From Acanthosoma haemorrhoidale (Eukaryota > Arthropoda > Insecta > Hemiptera > Acanthosomatidae), in the NCBI GenBank assembly GCA_930367205.1, contig OV884011.1:108305139-108369138 (forward strand): a stretch of 64,000 nucleotides of DNA, read 5' to 3'. The position numbers and the translations under genes are program-made. The notes under the pieces were generated by a model. That model did not search any database and was not told the DNA's origin. It saw nothing but the letters and a program-made list of their open reading frames with translations. Below, piece after piece: positions 33,118 to 44,966 of the stretch (position 1 is its first letter; each line of letters starts with the position of its first letter).

Positions 33118-33508
33118 TTTATAGTTGTGTATAATCAAACCATTAATGTCTGTAATGTGAATTAAAATTTTGTTTATTATTCATATATTGATGATTTTAA
33201 TAGTTCTAAGTATGTTTGTATGTATGTGTACTAATTGTAAAAAGTATATGAATGAGTGATATCCGTCATTAATTAACCTTATGTATTTGATAATATTGTA
33301 CATAGATTTTTGTTTTTATGAATCTCATTATATGTATATGAATCTGACATTTCTAAACTATACTAGCAAAGTTTATTTTATTTTATACATAAATATACTC
33401 GTTATATTTTAAATACAAAATTATTCTACTTGTAGTTCTAGTTTGTATTAGTTCACAATTCAGGGTTTTATCTTTTTTCTTAACTAATGATTGCCATTCC
33501 TATAGAAC
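33118..33508 (+). other. Api5 3' flank (copy 3) up to the duplication boundary
   Basis: Homologous to 16841-17235 but with many more differences than units 1 and 2 show between themselves. Homology ends at about 33508. Beyond this the sequence is unique in the window and probably represents the original right flank of the locus. Confidence 0.65.
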
Positions 33509-36500
33509 TTGTATTTTTCGCTGAGGGTTTGTGATCTGAACTATGTTGTCTGGATATAATATTTTTCATGCACCTGAATCGCTCTAGTATTTTAGTATGC
33601 ACACTTATGTTATAACCACAGCCATTCTCCTATAGATTTTGTTTATTTAAAACATAAAGTAAATAAAGGGCGAAGGGTCTTGCCTTATTTTAGTTTGTTA
33701 GGTAATGTCCTGGTTTCAATGTATTCTAAACTAGTTTTTCACTTAAATGGAAACATGAATGTAATATGACTATTTTTATTTTTCCCATTGTTCACTACAT
33801 AAGCCCTTAAAGAGCTAGTGAAAAGTTACAGGCCCTATGTTAATGGACCGTGTTAGGGAAGATATAATTTTTCAAAATGCATTCAGCAGTTAATCTTATG
33901 CAAAAAAACGTTTCTTTCATGATGTTGCTTGGGTATTTACCCATCCCAGTCTTTTATTTTACATGAAAATGAATTATTTGGTTTATATGAATGTCATTTC
34001 TACCAACACAGAGTTCTATTTGTTTCTAAAAAGAGCCAGAAGGTTCTGGTGAGTCTTATTCGACTAAACTTAAGCTTAAGTGTAATCAGTCACCAATTAG
34101 CTTCTTCTTAGCAACCCAAAAAACTAATGTTTTTTTTACATTTTATTTTTTTCCAATTTTCACCCCCTATGCTGATGGGATCTGAACTTTTCCATTTTTA
34201 AATATGTAGATAAGTAGTTAAATGGAACCCATAACTGATTTCAGATATTGCAGTAAGTTAATTTGTTAATAAGAGAGCGATCAATGAACATTATTCAAGC
34301 AAAATAGAGCCGACCAAACATTAAGATTCATCATTAAACATTACCTCAACTATCACATGAAATTGAACTTATGTCTGCAAGTCATGTATAGTTTTTATTT
34401 ATTTTCAAACAGTTCATAGCGCTTTGGCAACTTGCATAACCATTCTGAAAGGCAAGTCAAAATATTAAAAAAATGTAAATTACAGAAACTGTCTTCGATT
34501 TTGAGTCTGAAAGTTAATTTTGGAAAAACAAAATAGTAGTACATACCTTTATAAGAGTATTCTACAGGCACCAGTATAATACTCTGCAAAGTGGTGTAAT
34601 AATGATGCACTTATGAACTCCAACATGTGGCAAGAATAATTAAGTAATTTTATTGGCAGTGTGACAATCTTTGAATTGATTTCCGGGCCTTATTTTAATT
34701 CACTAAGGAGCTTATTGCAGAATTAATGATGTAGCAAAAAAATGAAATTTTTTGAGAAGGATATTTTGCATAATTTTATCATTGAATAAATGTATTCTTC
34801 AAAGATATCTGCAGGTTATTGTAAACATCCTTTTTGGAACATTATTCATAAATAAATTAATTTATCTGAGATGATCGATCACTGAACGGAATTGTTAGTA
34901 TATGTGGTTTTGGTCTGTAAACTGGTAGCGATAAAGCCTTTAGCAACACAGGATTTCACTAATTCTAACTAATTGATTAATAAATGTCCATTGATTATTT
35001 TTCATGTATTCTGGACGTATAATCGAACTTTTTTTCTAAATATTTTTATCACGCCTCTTACTTAAATACTTTGAGTTTATCCGAAAGTGATATTAGTTGT
35101 TTTAATAATTCTTGGTAATTAGAATTCTATTTATTCTATTGTAGAAAAAATTCTACAAATTGTTGATTGGAGCTAATGTTAATTTGGATCTAATCTCAGC
35201 CAAATAGGCCAAGCAGAAGTATCCTCAGCTATTTTGAGTATTAGCAATGTGTGCCCTAAATTTCATTTGCAAATTAGTTTGGAAATAGATTTGAAAAAAA
35301 AAAAAATCTAATTCATCAACCAAGTTAACCCAAGTTAAATAATGCTACAAAGAAAATAAAATCATCTTAAAACAACAATATTTCACCAAATGTTAAATAA
35401 TTACATGCTGTGATGTTTCAAATTAAAACAATAACAACAAATATTAAAGAATATAAATAAATTAACATCATTACTGGGTTGAAAATATTAAAGATATTTG
35501 GAATAGTCCATATCAGTTAGTCAGTATTATCCGTGGAATAAATGGTCTAAAGAATGCTCTCGAATAATACTACTATGCTTGGATAAAGTTGTAATATTTA
35601 AATTCTTCGGATTTTAACTATTTGTTCTGAGTTGTAATGATCTATTTGTGATAAGGTTCGTGAGGTTTCACCAATATAATGTAAGAATTTAATATATTCA
35701 GATCTTAACATTTTTTACAATTAATTGCATATTATATTCTGCATATCATTAATTTTTATTTTATCTCAAAAATGAATGATGAAATATTAATTTATATGCA
35801 AAATATAGTATACAAAATTAATGTAAACAATTTGAAGACAAATACTATTCCAAATATCTTGGCAATTTCCAAGCCAGGAAATATTAGTGGCAATATTAAT
35901 TTATTTATATTTTTTAATATTTATTACTATTGTATTAATTTGAACATGTGAGTATTATATATTTGGTGAAATATTCTTATTTTAAAATGAAAATTTTTTT
36001 TGTTACAGGTAGTGATTTTTACCAAGATTTTTTTTCCTTCCAGTTATGTAAAAGTTGCCTAAAAATTGACTAATTAAGCCAAGAAACTTTTCAAAAAGAG
36101 ATGAGTAGTGAATAGAGAAATTTTATAAAGAGGGATATTTTGTACAATTTTTTAAAAATTATTTTGTGTACATTTTATTTCGATTTACATGGCTAGCACT
36201 GGCAGATGTGTTCCATGACCTCTATTTTTCAGTAAGATGGCATTAGGCCTCTTGGAATAGCACATTATCATCCATGTATGGAATGAATGTCATAACTAAA
36301 CTTTTGAGGTTTTATAAACAGTTCGCACATATTTAATTTTATACCTTAAATACAATAACTTAGTAATGATTCTGATTCTTATCTGATAGAGCAGATTTTT
36401 ATCATTGTAATCAAGGGGAATCAACTAAACATTCCCACTCTGGCTAGAAAAAAATCCTTAACCTATAAACACCCTCTCTACCCTTAGGTGATGTGTATTA

Positions 36501-38448
36501 TACAAATGATAAATTTTATGAATTCTTTATGAAATAATCAACTGATTTTTTGTTTTAGGTAAAAGAAATAAATATTGTTTGTTGGCATCGAATTTCGAGC
36601 CACTAGCAAACGCAATACCACAATAAAAGCTATCTTCAGAAGGGCCTCAGATAAGAAAAAATAATTTTAGTAAATGTGTTACCATTTATAAGAAGTTTGT
36701 AATTCATTTATAATTGACCTAGTGCAATAAAAAGCTTGAACTCATCCAGCAAAATTAAAGGAATACAATGTTGATTGATATTGACTGTTATTTAAACTTC
36801 ACCAATAAATTATTTTCTTAATAGATTTTCACAGTGTTATGAAAACATAAAAAATAATCGTATGATATTTGGCAACTAGTAGCCAAGTTCCTGTTGTTGT
36901 TTTTTTATTTGCCAAGTTTTATTCAAAAGAGGAATATATGTATTTTAGAGATTTATTTATATTCATTTTGTAATGATCTATTTAAAAATAATATACTTAA
37001 TCAGTAAATTAATAGTTATTACTTTTTTAAATGAGTCTCAATAAATTTAGTTCTTAAAGCACTAAGTTTTGGTTTATTTTCTTGCTTTTTCTCTTCCTTG
37101 TTTAATTCCCTATGATATTTATTTATAAACTTCACAAGGTTAGGTGAGCCTACATGTCCTAAATTTTACAAATGTTAAGAAAATATTTAAGTAAAATTCA
37201 AATGATTAGATTTGTTCCAAATCAAACTTGTGCTTTTTTAAGGAAATACAAATATGTGCAGTTTGATTTTATAGTTTAATAACCTTACCATAACATGTTT
37301 ATTATGCGAATCAAATTACCATCACAGTAGAGTGCTCAAAACTAAGTAAAATCCATGTTGTATGTACGGTATGGGATTACCGAAAGTTGTTGTCGTAGTT
37401 TGCGGTGTTAGTGTGATTAGCACTAACGGTTACTTCTCAACCGAAAATTTGGTTTTCTTAATCAAATTGGCAACTTTTTTTATTTAAGTAGATACACATT
37501 TACACAACCAAACCTATCCTCCAAAGAAAAGATCCTGAGGTGTAGCATGGATTGAACCCAGGTATTAGTTTATTATACTATATTATTTTTCTTAATTTTA
37601 TTACCTGTATGGCATTTAAGTAATCCCATGGTTACCTTAAAAGCTAAAAGTCAGCATACTAACCGACTATGGGGATGGTCTCAAATCTAAGTAAGTGCTA
37701 CAATTCCAAAAGGAATTCAAATTAATAATATTTGAGTGGAAGTTGCTAGTCTGTGCCAATTGTAATAGGCTTAAGAACATAACATTTGGCTTTTAACCTG
37801 CAAGAAAGTTTAATTGAATACAATCATAAATAAAAATATGATTTATTAACTATTAATAAAATTATGAATAATATTAAACTGAATGATAATAATAATATGA
37901 ATAAAATTAACTCTTTTTAACAAATGCTGAGTTTTTTTTCACAATCATTGTCAAGTCTAAAGGAAAGAATCTACTTTCAACATGTATGGGACAATTGGTT
38001 TTTGAAGGTCAGTCTACCTGTATAAAAATAATCCTATTAGTTTGAAATTTCAAGATTATGTTCTAGAACATCCCATATTTTGCTGATTGCCTGTTGGCTG
38101 TATAATAATGCAAAGTGTGCTAAATGAAAAGTTTGGTTAATTAACTATTAATTAACTAACCAGCTTCTCTCAGGCTTTTAATTTGTATTCTCATATTTGT
38201 TGTTGTGTTGTTTTTCCCAGAAGCTATTTAAGTTTTTCAGTTCTGATTTTTCCCCATGGTTAAACCTCAGTGAGTTTACTATGTCTGATGCGGGTATGGC
38301 AATTAGGGGTATATGAAGATATGCTCTTCAGCAAAGTTTATCGCATTGAACAATTCTGTGTATTAGGATTTCTAAGTACCTTTTCTCCCATTCTTAATTA
38401 ATTTACTTGTTTATGTTGATGCAAATTTACAATCCAGCTGGATGTTAC
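33509..38448. other. AT-rich single-copy region between Api5 array and DCX exon
   Basis: No supported exon or transposon. Frames at 33929-34111 (+) and 34395-34610 (-) are unrecognised. A B-box-like GGTTCAATCC on the minus strand at about 37550 and a GTTAGTG/CACTAAC hairpin at about 37409-37428 are the only structured spots I noticed. Confidence 0.45.
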
Positions 38449-38676
38449 CTTAAACGTCTTATATGAAGAAACAACATAACTGTGACCATCCTCCAGGTCA
38501 TCCAGGGCCTCCTTTCTCTCTCCATCCATGGAGAAGATGAACCTCGCTCCTCTGGGAAGGTCTAGTCTCAAGGAAAGCTTGTCCAGGAGACCCTCTAAAG
38601 ATGTTACATCTCTTCCCGGTCGAAACCTGAACTCGAGACCCTGGTAGTAAGGGTCACCGTTCTTGAAGAATATCAC
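38449..38676 (-). CDS. Doublecortin (DCX) domain exon
   Basis: A 228-bp exon with both splice sites: acceptor AATGGCAG|GTGATA at 38676 and donor TTTAAG|GTAACA at 38449, phase 0 at each end. Its 76 residues form almost a full DCX domain: [18 protein letters not shown] (first strand with the NGD turn), [18 protein letters not shown] (helix), [19 protein letters not shown], and [15 protein letters not shown] at the end. DCX domains bind microtubules. The FFKNGDP...LP.GAR...LEDG.SYV pattern is closest to the first DCX domain of RP1/DCDC-type proteins, but I cannot name the ortholog. It joins in phase to the exon at 40862-41050 (...YWRAKR + VIFFKNGD...). The domain call is firm; the subfamily is inference. 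Confidence 0.85.
38617..38661. repeat. Inverted repeat arm within the DCX exon (pairs with 38940-38984)
   Basis: Forty-five bp of the DCX exon coding for [15 protein letters not shown] recur in inverted orientation at 38940-38984 with one mismatch (44/45). The arms are 278 bp apart. The distal arm is in the upstream intron and, read on the + strand, encodes [15 protein letters not shown]. Confidence 0.9.
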
Positions 38677-38939
38677 CTGCCATTAAAATTATGCTAGTTA
38701 GAATTATACAATAAATGAGTAAAATGTTGAGTACATGATCTGAGTATATACTCACACATATACTACTCAAATGAGTAGTATAAATATATATATGCGGCTT
38801 TAAATCTAATATTCACATGATATATTGTAAGAACAGCAGAAAAAGTGATGCTTCTTCACCAAACCATACTTTGAGCTGAAGTTTGGCCTGGAATGTTTAA
38901 AAAGAAAAAGAAAATAACCTGTCTCTCTATAATTACCCA

Positions 38940-38984
38940 AACGGTGACCCTTACTACCAGGGTCTCAAGTTCAGGTTTCGACCG
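38940..38984. repeat. Distal inverted arm: 45-bp copy of DCX coding sequence in the intron
   Basis: A + strand copy of part of the neighbouring minus-strand DCX exon, one mismatch in 45. Flanking sequence shows no further homology to the exon, so it is not an alternative exon. It is an inverted micro-duplication. Confidence 0.9.
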
Positions 38985-39778
38985 CCATATTTTTACCCAA
39001 ACGTTTTTGACAAACTGTGCCACCATTCTCATGGGCTTAAGCTGATAGTAAATATAGCACTTGTACCCTTTAATAGCCAATCTGGCAAGTGCTATAGTTC
39101 CAATCTGCTTGAACCCTTGAGAATGACACCTTCTCAAAAAGGTTTGTGTAGAAATAAATAAAGCTACTAAATAACAATGTATTTTATTTTATAAGGTACA
39201 CAAAATACACCATCATGAAAATAACTCATGTTTTTGGGGAGGAGGATTTAATATTTTGACGATGAATATGAAAATTGTTTCTTATTGGTGAGATTGTAAA
39301 TTTAACTTAAAATAAATTAAATTTAAACATCTATTCTTAGTCAGTATTACTTATTACACAATAAAAGATAATTACAGCTACTTGCACATATCGTGGGGGG
39401 GGGGGGGGCTCTATATCTCAATCATGTTGCTCCCCTGGCTAAACTGCTCTGCTGACTTTGTGGATTGTTAAGCTTTTACTGACTACCACCTATTATGGGA
39501 AAATCTTTATCCAATGATGATGAGCATTAGAGTCAAAGGAGCTTGCCACACTCTGTTCTGATGGTATATCAGGAGGAAAACAAAGCTGACTGGCAGCTGC
39601 TTTGTTGGTCTGACCATATAAAAGGTAACATCCAATGCTTTAAGCTTGGAAGAGTGTCCTAGAGGAGATTTCCCCTGCTTCCTTATGGGTGTTCAGATGC
39701 CAAAAGTCCAAATTGAAACTAATAATTGATTGTTGAAGTATAGAGTAAACTCTCACTATATCAACACTTTTTCCACAG
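38985..39778. other. Non-coding stretch with 14-G run
   Basis: An uninterrupted run of 14 G lies at 39395-39408. The minus frame at 38856-39137 is mostly antisense to the inverted DCX fragment and gives no independent family match. No other feature. Confidence 0.5.
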
Positions 39779-39886
39779 CTTGTGCTCGAAGGAAGGGAGA
39801 CTTGTTGCGGCGTATTTTCGGCGGGAAACGGTCGGCTAAGGAGGTCAGCCTAGAAATCAATGGTCACTTGATTAGCATAAAACAAG
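39779..39886 (+). CDS. Candidate exon of an unidentified + strand gene (exon a)
   Basis: The preceding sequence CACTTTTTCCACAG is a good acceptor and GTAACT follows at 39887. The 108-bp exon is open in one frame, with a basic peptide CARRKGDLLRRIFGGKRSAK followed by EVSLEINGHLISIKQ. It ends with one base over. The next candidate exon (40131) begins with two bases before its ATG codon, so the two join in phase. No family recognised. It lies on the strand opposite to the DCX gene, inside that gene's intron. Confidence 0.35.
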
Positions 39887-40130
39887 GTAACTCTGTTTTA
39901 GAGGGGTATTTGTTTATCTCGGTTGCTATGCCAAATGAAATATACTATATTATATATATGTTCCAAAACGCTTTCATTCGGGGGTGTTGTCTAAAACGAG
40001 AGAATGCTAACAGTACCAGGTGATGGGGCTCACCTTCAGATCACAGAGAGATGGACCTGAAACTGTCTTACGGCTAACTTATAAACTAACTTTAACCTAT
40101 AGTGTTCCCTCCTCGACTGCCTGCTGCCAG

Positions 40131-40339
40131 CGATGAGGGAACGGAGTTGGGGATATCGTGTTGAACATGGGGCTGGTTTGGAATTCCAATGTGAAGAATT
40201 TTATATGTCTATGGTGAATGAACTCATCCACCGTAGACAGCTCAACGTCTTCGTGCAGTTCACGAGAGAAAGAGAGAGAGGGAGCCTTCTGTGCCTTCTT
40301 GTATTGAAATTTCCCCTGTCTACATTTTTTTCAGGGTAG
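40131..40339 (+). CDS. Candidate terminal exon of the same unidentified + strand gene (exon b)
   Basis: It follows a strong polypyrimidine acceptor (CTCGACTGCCTGCTGCCAG, 40112-40130). The open frame encodes MRERSWGYRVEHGAGLEFQC, then EEFYMSMVNELIHRRQLNVF and a basic, leucine-rich end, with a stop at 40337-40339. The other two frames hit stops early. Phase matches exon a. The antisense frame (40452-40201) is probably a shadow. No homology recognised; it could be a small unannotated gene or a spurious pair. Confidence 0.3.
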
Positions 40340-40861
40340 CCTTGATTGCAAATTACCCCCAGGGTTTTTATGTAGCAGCGTCTGTCCATTACTTGTAGGG
40401 TAATTGTTTTATTGCTCTTTTCTGTCTCCAGGTAAAAACTGGAAGCACCCATAGCTCTGCAGGCAAAACCATAAAACAGAGCAGTTAATTGCCCTTTAAG
40501 GGTTCCACATTTCTTTGTGTTTCTAGTCTATTCTTTAACAATATTTTTATATTTACTATGTTTATTTAATAGAATATAGCAAGATGAGCGCTTGAACGTC
40601 TCTCTCTATATGAATAAGGCTGTAAAATTATGGGTAGACATATCAACAATCATATATTAAAGTTCACAGAAAGCATTTCTCTAGAGTTTACGTTTACATT
40701 TAGTAGTGATCTTAGTTCATAATTTCTTAAAAATTAGCATATCATTGCTCGAAATTAGTGGCCACCCATAAGTTCAAAAATTCAGTTTCCTGTCCTTAAA
40801 CATTTATATAACGACAAATGATCACTAGAACCAATAATGATCTAGTGATGGATTAACTTAC
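40340..40861. other. Intronic/non-coding stretch
   Basis: AT-rich with no exon recognised. It lies inside the minus-strand DCX gene intron between the exons at 40862 and 38676. Confidence 0.5.
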
Positions 40862-41050
40862 CCGCTTGGCTCGCCAGTAGTTGAGCGAGTCGTACTTGCC
40901 ACCACCGCCGGCTCTGGACTTGGGCCTGCCTGGAGGTGGCATGGCGGCGGAGCTCTCGCTGCCCCCCGGGCTGGCCGGCCGTGAGCCCCAGAAGCCTCGT
41001 TCGGGGGCGGCGCGTGGCCGTCCAATCACCGGGGTATCCTCACCGCCTGA
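40862..41050 (-). CDS. DCX-gene exon: proline/glycine/serine-rich disordered linker
   Basis: A 189-bp, 63-codon exon with acceptor GATGTTGCAG|TCAGG at 41050 and donor AAGCGG|GTAAGT at 40862, phase 0 at both ends. It is very GC-rich against an AT-rich background. The peptide is low-complexity (DTPVIGRPRAAPERGF, then PGGSESSAAMPPPGRPKSRA and GGGGKYDSLNYWRAKR). It runs directly into the DCX domain encoded by the next exon (VIFFKNGD). The same-phase upstream exon is 53559-53758. Disordered, basic, proline-rich N-termini are common in microtubule-binding DCX proteins. The ATG codons inside are internal and should not be read as starts. Confidence 0.7.
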
Positions 41051-41589
41051 CTGCAACATCATATTCAACAGCATCAGTATCACGTTTCTTAGTCATCTAA
41101 TCTAATCTAAATTATATTTTAGGAAAGGTTAGGAAATATGTTTGGCTCTACTCAGCCTCGTGAGGAAAAGCGTTTAGCGATTTCAATAAACTAGACCCAT
41201 AAGAAATAAAGGTTGAGATTATTACCCTAACTCTGACCTACCTAGAAATCATCGCTAGTGATAAAGAAGTTTGGATAAAATAGCAAACTGGCAAAGAAAA
41301 ATAAATTTCGTTTTCGAAAAAAACACCTCGAGAGCGGGTTCGAATATAATCTAAGTTTTGTGAATTTTTATATTCTTTAAAAAATACCGTTTTATAGCGG
41401 TTTAAAGGTAATCATCTTAACATTCTTTCACTTCTCCAGATTCCTTGTTTTGTACATAAAAAATTGTATTATTTTACAATCTGCTCCAGAAAGGCAGTAA
41501 ACGCGATAAAATTTATCGTTCATAGCATATTTACAAATTTACATTTACTGTTATCCATAATGTATTTACAGTACATTATCATGCAATAT
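41051..41589. other. Intronic/non-coding stretch
   Basis: AT-rich, no exon recognised. The right part (about 41460-41590) contains AT-rich sequence resembling the 3' tail of the jockey-like remnant that follows. Confidence 0.4.
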
Positions 41590-42170
41590 AGGCATATATA
41601 CACACATAGCTTAGGGATCCCCCAATAAGCCCACATTTTGTCTTCCTCTCCGCAGTGGAGAAGGATGCTAGGAAATCCTCAACGCTATTCCTCCAGCTTG
41701 GCATATCACGCTACGTTGTAGAGGAAGCTGAAGGAGAATTCGAGGGCCGTAACCACTCAGGACAAGAGGGAGGAAAACTGAGCTGTTCCAGAACTTCTAG
41801 TGACTAAATATTTACAAAATATCCCTGCCCGCATCTTCAATTTCTTAGCAGGGTTGTTGGAATGAATGGTAATAGAAAGTGATCTTCCTACAGGATTTAT
41901 ATGGTCAGATAATTTCTGATGAAATTTTAAGAATTTCGAGGGAATGTGATCTTGGATAGTGGGATTTTAAAGGTCGTTATTTGTAGCATAAAAAGGTTTA
42001 TTAACTGGTGTTCTTAGGATTTTAATTAGGAAGGATTGATTGCACTTGATGTTTGAGGGTTTCGCTGGTCGCCATCGTTCATGTATGTAAGTCCAGATTG
42101 CTAGGAAACTCTGTTTATGGTCATTTTGAAGGAAATTCCACAAGTTATAAAATGGTACATGGCTCATATC
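41590..42170 (-). pseudogene. Decayed jockey-like reverse transcriptase 3' end
   Basis: Minus-strand remnant of the thumb end of a jockey-like ORF2. WTYIHERWRPAKPSNIKCNQ, SFLIKILRTPVNKPFYATNN and DL align with WTYGIELWGTAKKSNIKRIQ and SKVLRTIVNAPYYVSNKTL of the copy at 14322-15869. Many substitutions and frame breaks show an old insertion. Confidence 0.65.
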
Positions 42171-43239
42171 TGGTGGTATGATGAACGGTCATCATAGCAT
42201 GTTACTTTGCAATCCTATCAGTTCCTATCATATTGAATAGGATATCAAATTTAAAACTTAAACTTTATTGTAATTAATATGAAATATTTGTTGTGAGTTC
42301 AGAGGATTGATATTACAAAATGAAACGAAACCTTTAAATGTTTGAAGTTTCATACTTGACTTGAGTTTTTTTCAGAACGAATTCATATATTTATTCTAGT
42401 AGTTATTAAATTTTGTTTGGAGTCAACACTATACAGACAAATCAGAATCAATAAAAAATAAATTAGGGGGGACAGAACCGTAAAACGAACAAATGCCCCT
42501 TAGTAAAGTAAATGCGCGCCAATTCCTAAAATACGAAACTCACGGTCTTTATTCGATACTGTTAACCGTAAAAAACTAAACTATGGGAGTTGGAAGAAAT
42601 AACTAAAGTGACTCTAGGTTTTTTGTACTTAGACTATTCGATAAGAGTTTAGTAGAGGGAGTCTACTGCTATCGGTAAGATGTAGGTTACTGATTCCGTT
42701 CTGTGGGAACTGGTTTAATCAAGTCTGAACAATATTGGAACCCTCGTTATTGCCCACAGTAGCTCCACGGAATAAATCCTGTTAGTGATATCATGAATGC
42801 ATGATACAATAAGTTTTGTATGAATATGTTTAAGTATATATCCGAAGGGGCTAGCTAACGATTTTCAGACGAGGGTAAGGGGGAGGGAACCTTGACACGC
42901 CAAGGCCGCACCACCGGTCAGCCGTAGGGTCCAGTCAACGCTCCCTTCGTTCGTCTATGTGGATATAGGTCATCCATCATACACACTCGCCAAGGACTCT
43001 CTTCGTCATAGATCTGTACAATCTTGCACAGTAATCCCTGAATATTTGGTATCGTACATATTTAACCCTCACCTATGTAGTCAAAATCCTTACCGCAACT
43101 GTTGAAGAGTTCCTCACCACCTATTCCTCTCTCATGACCTTCATAGGCAGTCAAAGCGTCTGTGGTCAAATACCTTTAGAAAAACTTACTATACCGAAAC
43201 TTTCCTGGATTTGGTCTCTTTCTTGTCTAGTTTTCTGAA
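42171..43239. other. Non-coding stretch
   Basis: No gene recognised. A GC-richer patch at about 42880-43000 is unidentified and could be the decayed 5' part of the retroelement that follows. Confidence 0.35.
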
Positions 43240-43960
43240 AACTTGTCCCTAAATCTATAATAATTATCTAAAGCTATAAATTCCTAAACTGCACTTATAA
43301 TTGCATATGCGAACAACTTTCTTTCCTTCCGTGGGAAACATTCTATTACTGTCCTTATCATGAAAGCCGGCAAACCACCCAATAACACTTCATCTTACCG
43401 TCCGATTAATCTTGCTTCCAATCCATTAAAAAAACCCATTCTCAAATGCTTACTATTAATACATGAATCTAAAAAGCTTCTTCCTATTCACCAGTTTAGC
43501 TTGGAAAGGGCCAAGGAATCCTCGTTGTTGATCGCTTACCTCAGGTCTTGAAAGAAAACAGTATTAGGCAAGTGCTTTTCTGGACGTTACGTATGCTTTC
43601 AACCGGGTTCGGCACGCCGACTTACTTTACAAGCTCAAAACATACTTACCTTAGGCTCTTTTCTTAATCATATAATCCTTCCTTTTTAATCGTTTTTTCT
43701 AGTCAGCTGTGGTTTAGAATATGTCAACTATTATCAACTTGAAGCAGCGATTTTAAAGGACAGTGTCCTGGGTCCTATCCTCTATAACCATTAAACCACC
43801 GTAACCCCCTCTACTCCCAACCCCTACCTGGCAGCTTTTGCAGCAGACACAACTCAGTCATCCCACCCGAATCCTGAAACGGGATCCCGTATCCTTCAAA
43901 AATATCTTAATGATATTGAGTATGTTAATGAAGGAATATGTTCCCACATACCTCATACCG
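43240..43960 (+). pseudogene. Decayed jockey-like reverse transcriptase (fingers/palm part)
   Basis: + strand remnants. KAGKPPNNTSSYRPINLASN (43360 onwards) corresponds to KPGKPPNDASSYRPISLLPI. It is followed by a degraded IHQFSLERAKESS block, a frame-shifted motif A region (about 43580-43640), a motif B-like VLGPILYN (about 43768) and a TQSSHPNPET stretch (about 43855) matching the segment after motif C. It is broken by several frameshifts and stops. Its orientation is opposite to the remnant at 41590-42170. Confidence 0.65.
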
Positions 43961-44104
43961 TCAAATGGAGATGAAACCCACCTCTGCCACCTGGTGGGAG
44001 AAGAAGAAACGAGAGGGCTTTTGTCTGAAATGACGCCTAAGGTCAGGGAGTAAGGAAACTGCCTCGTGACAAAGAGAGTTTTGGATTGCTTGAAGCAAGC
44101 GTGG

Positions 44105-44966
44105 TGTCGGGTCGTCACGAGGGGGGTGCCTGGTTACCCTAGCCCTGGTGACAAGTGAAGGTTGTTTGAGTTTATAACCTGGACAATCGTTTCATGACGG
44201 CTTTACTATCTGACTCCATTTTTTATAGGTATGTGCCCCGACAATGCACTATGTTCAGGAGAAGAGGTACAGAGTAGGTTTATAGGTAGTTTATGTGGTA
44301 TTGGAATGACCACGAATTCACACTCGGTGAGGTAGGCGAAAACCATCCGGATCCCAGAGGCGAGTGTGAACCGGAGAGAGGCAGACTGGATTGCCGCAAG
44401 GTGGCTGCTAGGAAAATTTGCAGGGCCACGACAACCGTTGTCCACTAGGGAGAGGTCTCTCCCAAGGAGGTGCTAGATTTAGCGAGACAAAGGCAGAGAT
44501 TCCCACTAGGAACGTGTGGGGTCTAACAACGCCGGACTAAAACGTAGCGAGGCGAGGAGAGAAGAAATGCAGAGGTTTTTCATAAAGAAGCAGTCAAGTT
44601 TTAGAGTTTCAAGCTGGAGCCACGAGCCGGTAGTTGACAGGAGAGTGATATACTGGACCCAAATCGCCGGCTTAAATACCCAGCTAGCCTTGCCCACAGC
44701 CAATAAGCATCGCCATTGTTGTGGCCAATGATGTGGCTTTCCTTTGTTCCCTGGCAGAGTCTGGAAGGGTCTGCCGGCGGTTTGGGCTTTATACCTGACT
44801 GACAGCTGGTGTCCCTGCTCATATAACTAATTGGCCCTGGCAGCATGTTTTATTGTTTAACATATTTACAATGATTTATATTTGGGTAATGCTATTTACA
44901 TTTGTTTACAATATATATACAATAGAGTATAGAGTGATTTTTCTTATGTAGTTAGCGGTCGCTACA
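44105..44966 (-). mobile_element. Solo LTR, 862 bp, subfamily B, inverted relative to 46031-46678
   Basis: Read on the minus strand it begins TGTAGCGACCGCTAACTA and ends GACGACCCGACA, the same terminal sequences as the other LTRs in this window. The five flanking bases are CGTGG (left) and TATGG (right), which match at only three positions. The target duplication has therefore decayed, or this is one end of a rearranged element. ORFs on either strand here (44206-44846) are incidental. Confidence 0.75.

Larger units (their letters stand above)
27435..33508 (+). repeat. Api5 tandem array, unit 3 (5.1 kb plus LTR insertion)
   Basis: The third unit is about 6.07 kb, of which 965 bp is a solo LTR and its target-site duplication. 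The remainder is about 5.1 kb, like units 1 and 2, but clearly more diverged. The right boundary is at about 33508, where homology to the other 3' flanks stops and single-copy sequence begins instead of a further BEL relic. Confidence 0.88.

Noticed and set aside
16635..33508. Classical processed pseudogenes for the Api5 copies
   Set aside because: No poly(A) tail or target-site duplication at the ends of the ORF, genomic 3' flank shared with the exon-like copy 0, leader with splice-like signals, and ORFs intact.
37540..37700. tRNA-derived SINE or tRNA gene suggested by a B-box-like GGTTCAATCC on the minus strand
   Set aside because: No convincing A box at the right distance, no cloverleaf, no terminal duplication.
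38856..39137. 93-codon minus-strand ORF next to the DCX exon
   Set aside because: Part of it is simply the antisense of the inverted 45-bp DCX fragment; the rest has no recognised motif and no splice support.
44206..44846. Several ORFs of 65-81 codons on both strands
   Set aside because: All are inside a solo LTR; GC-rich LTR sequence gives chance open frames.
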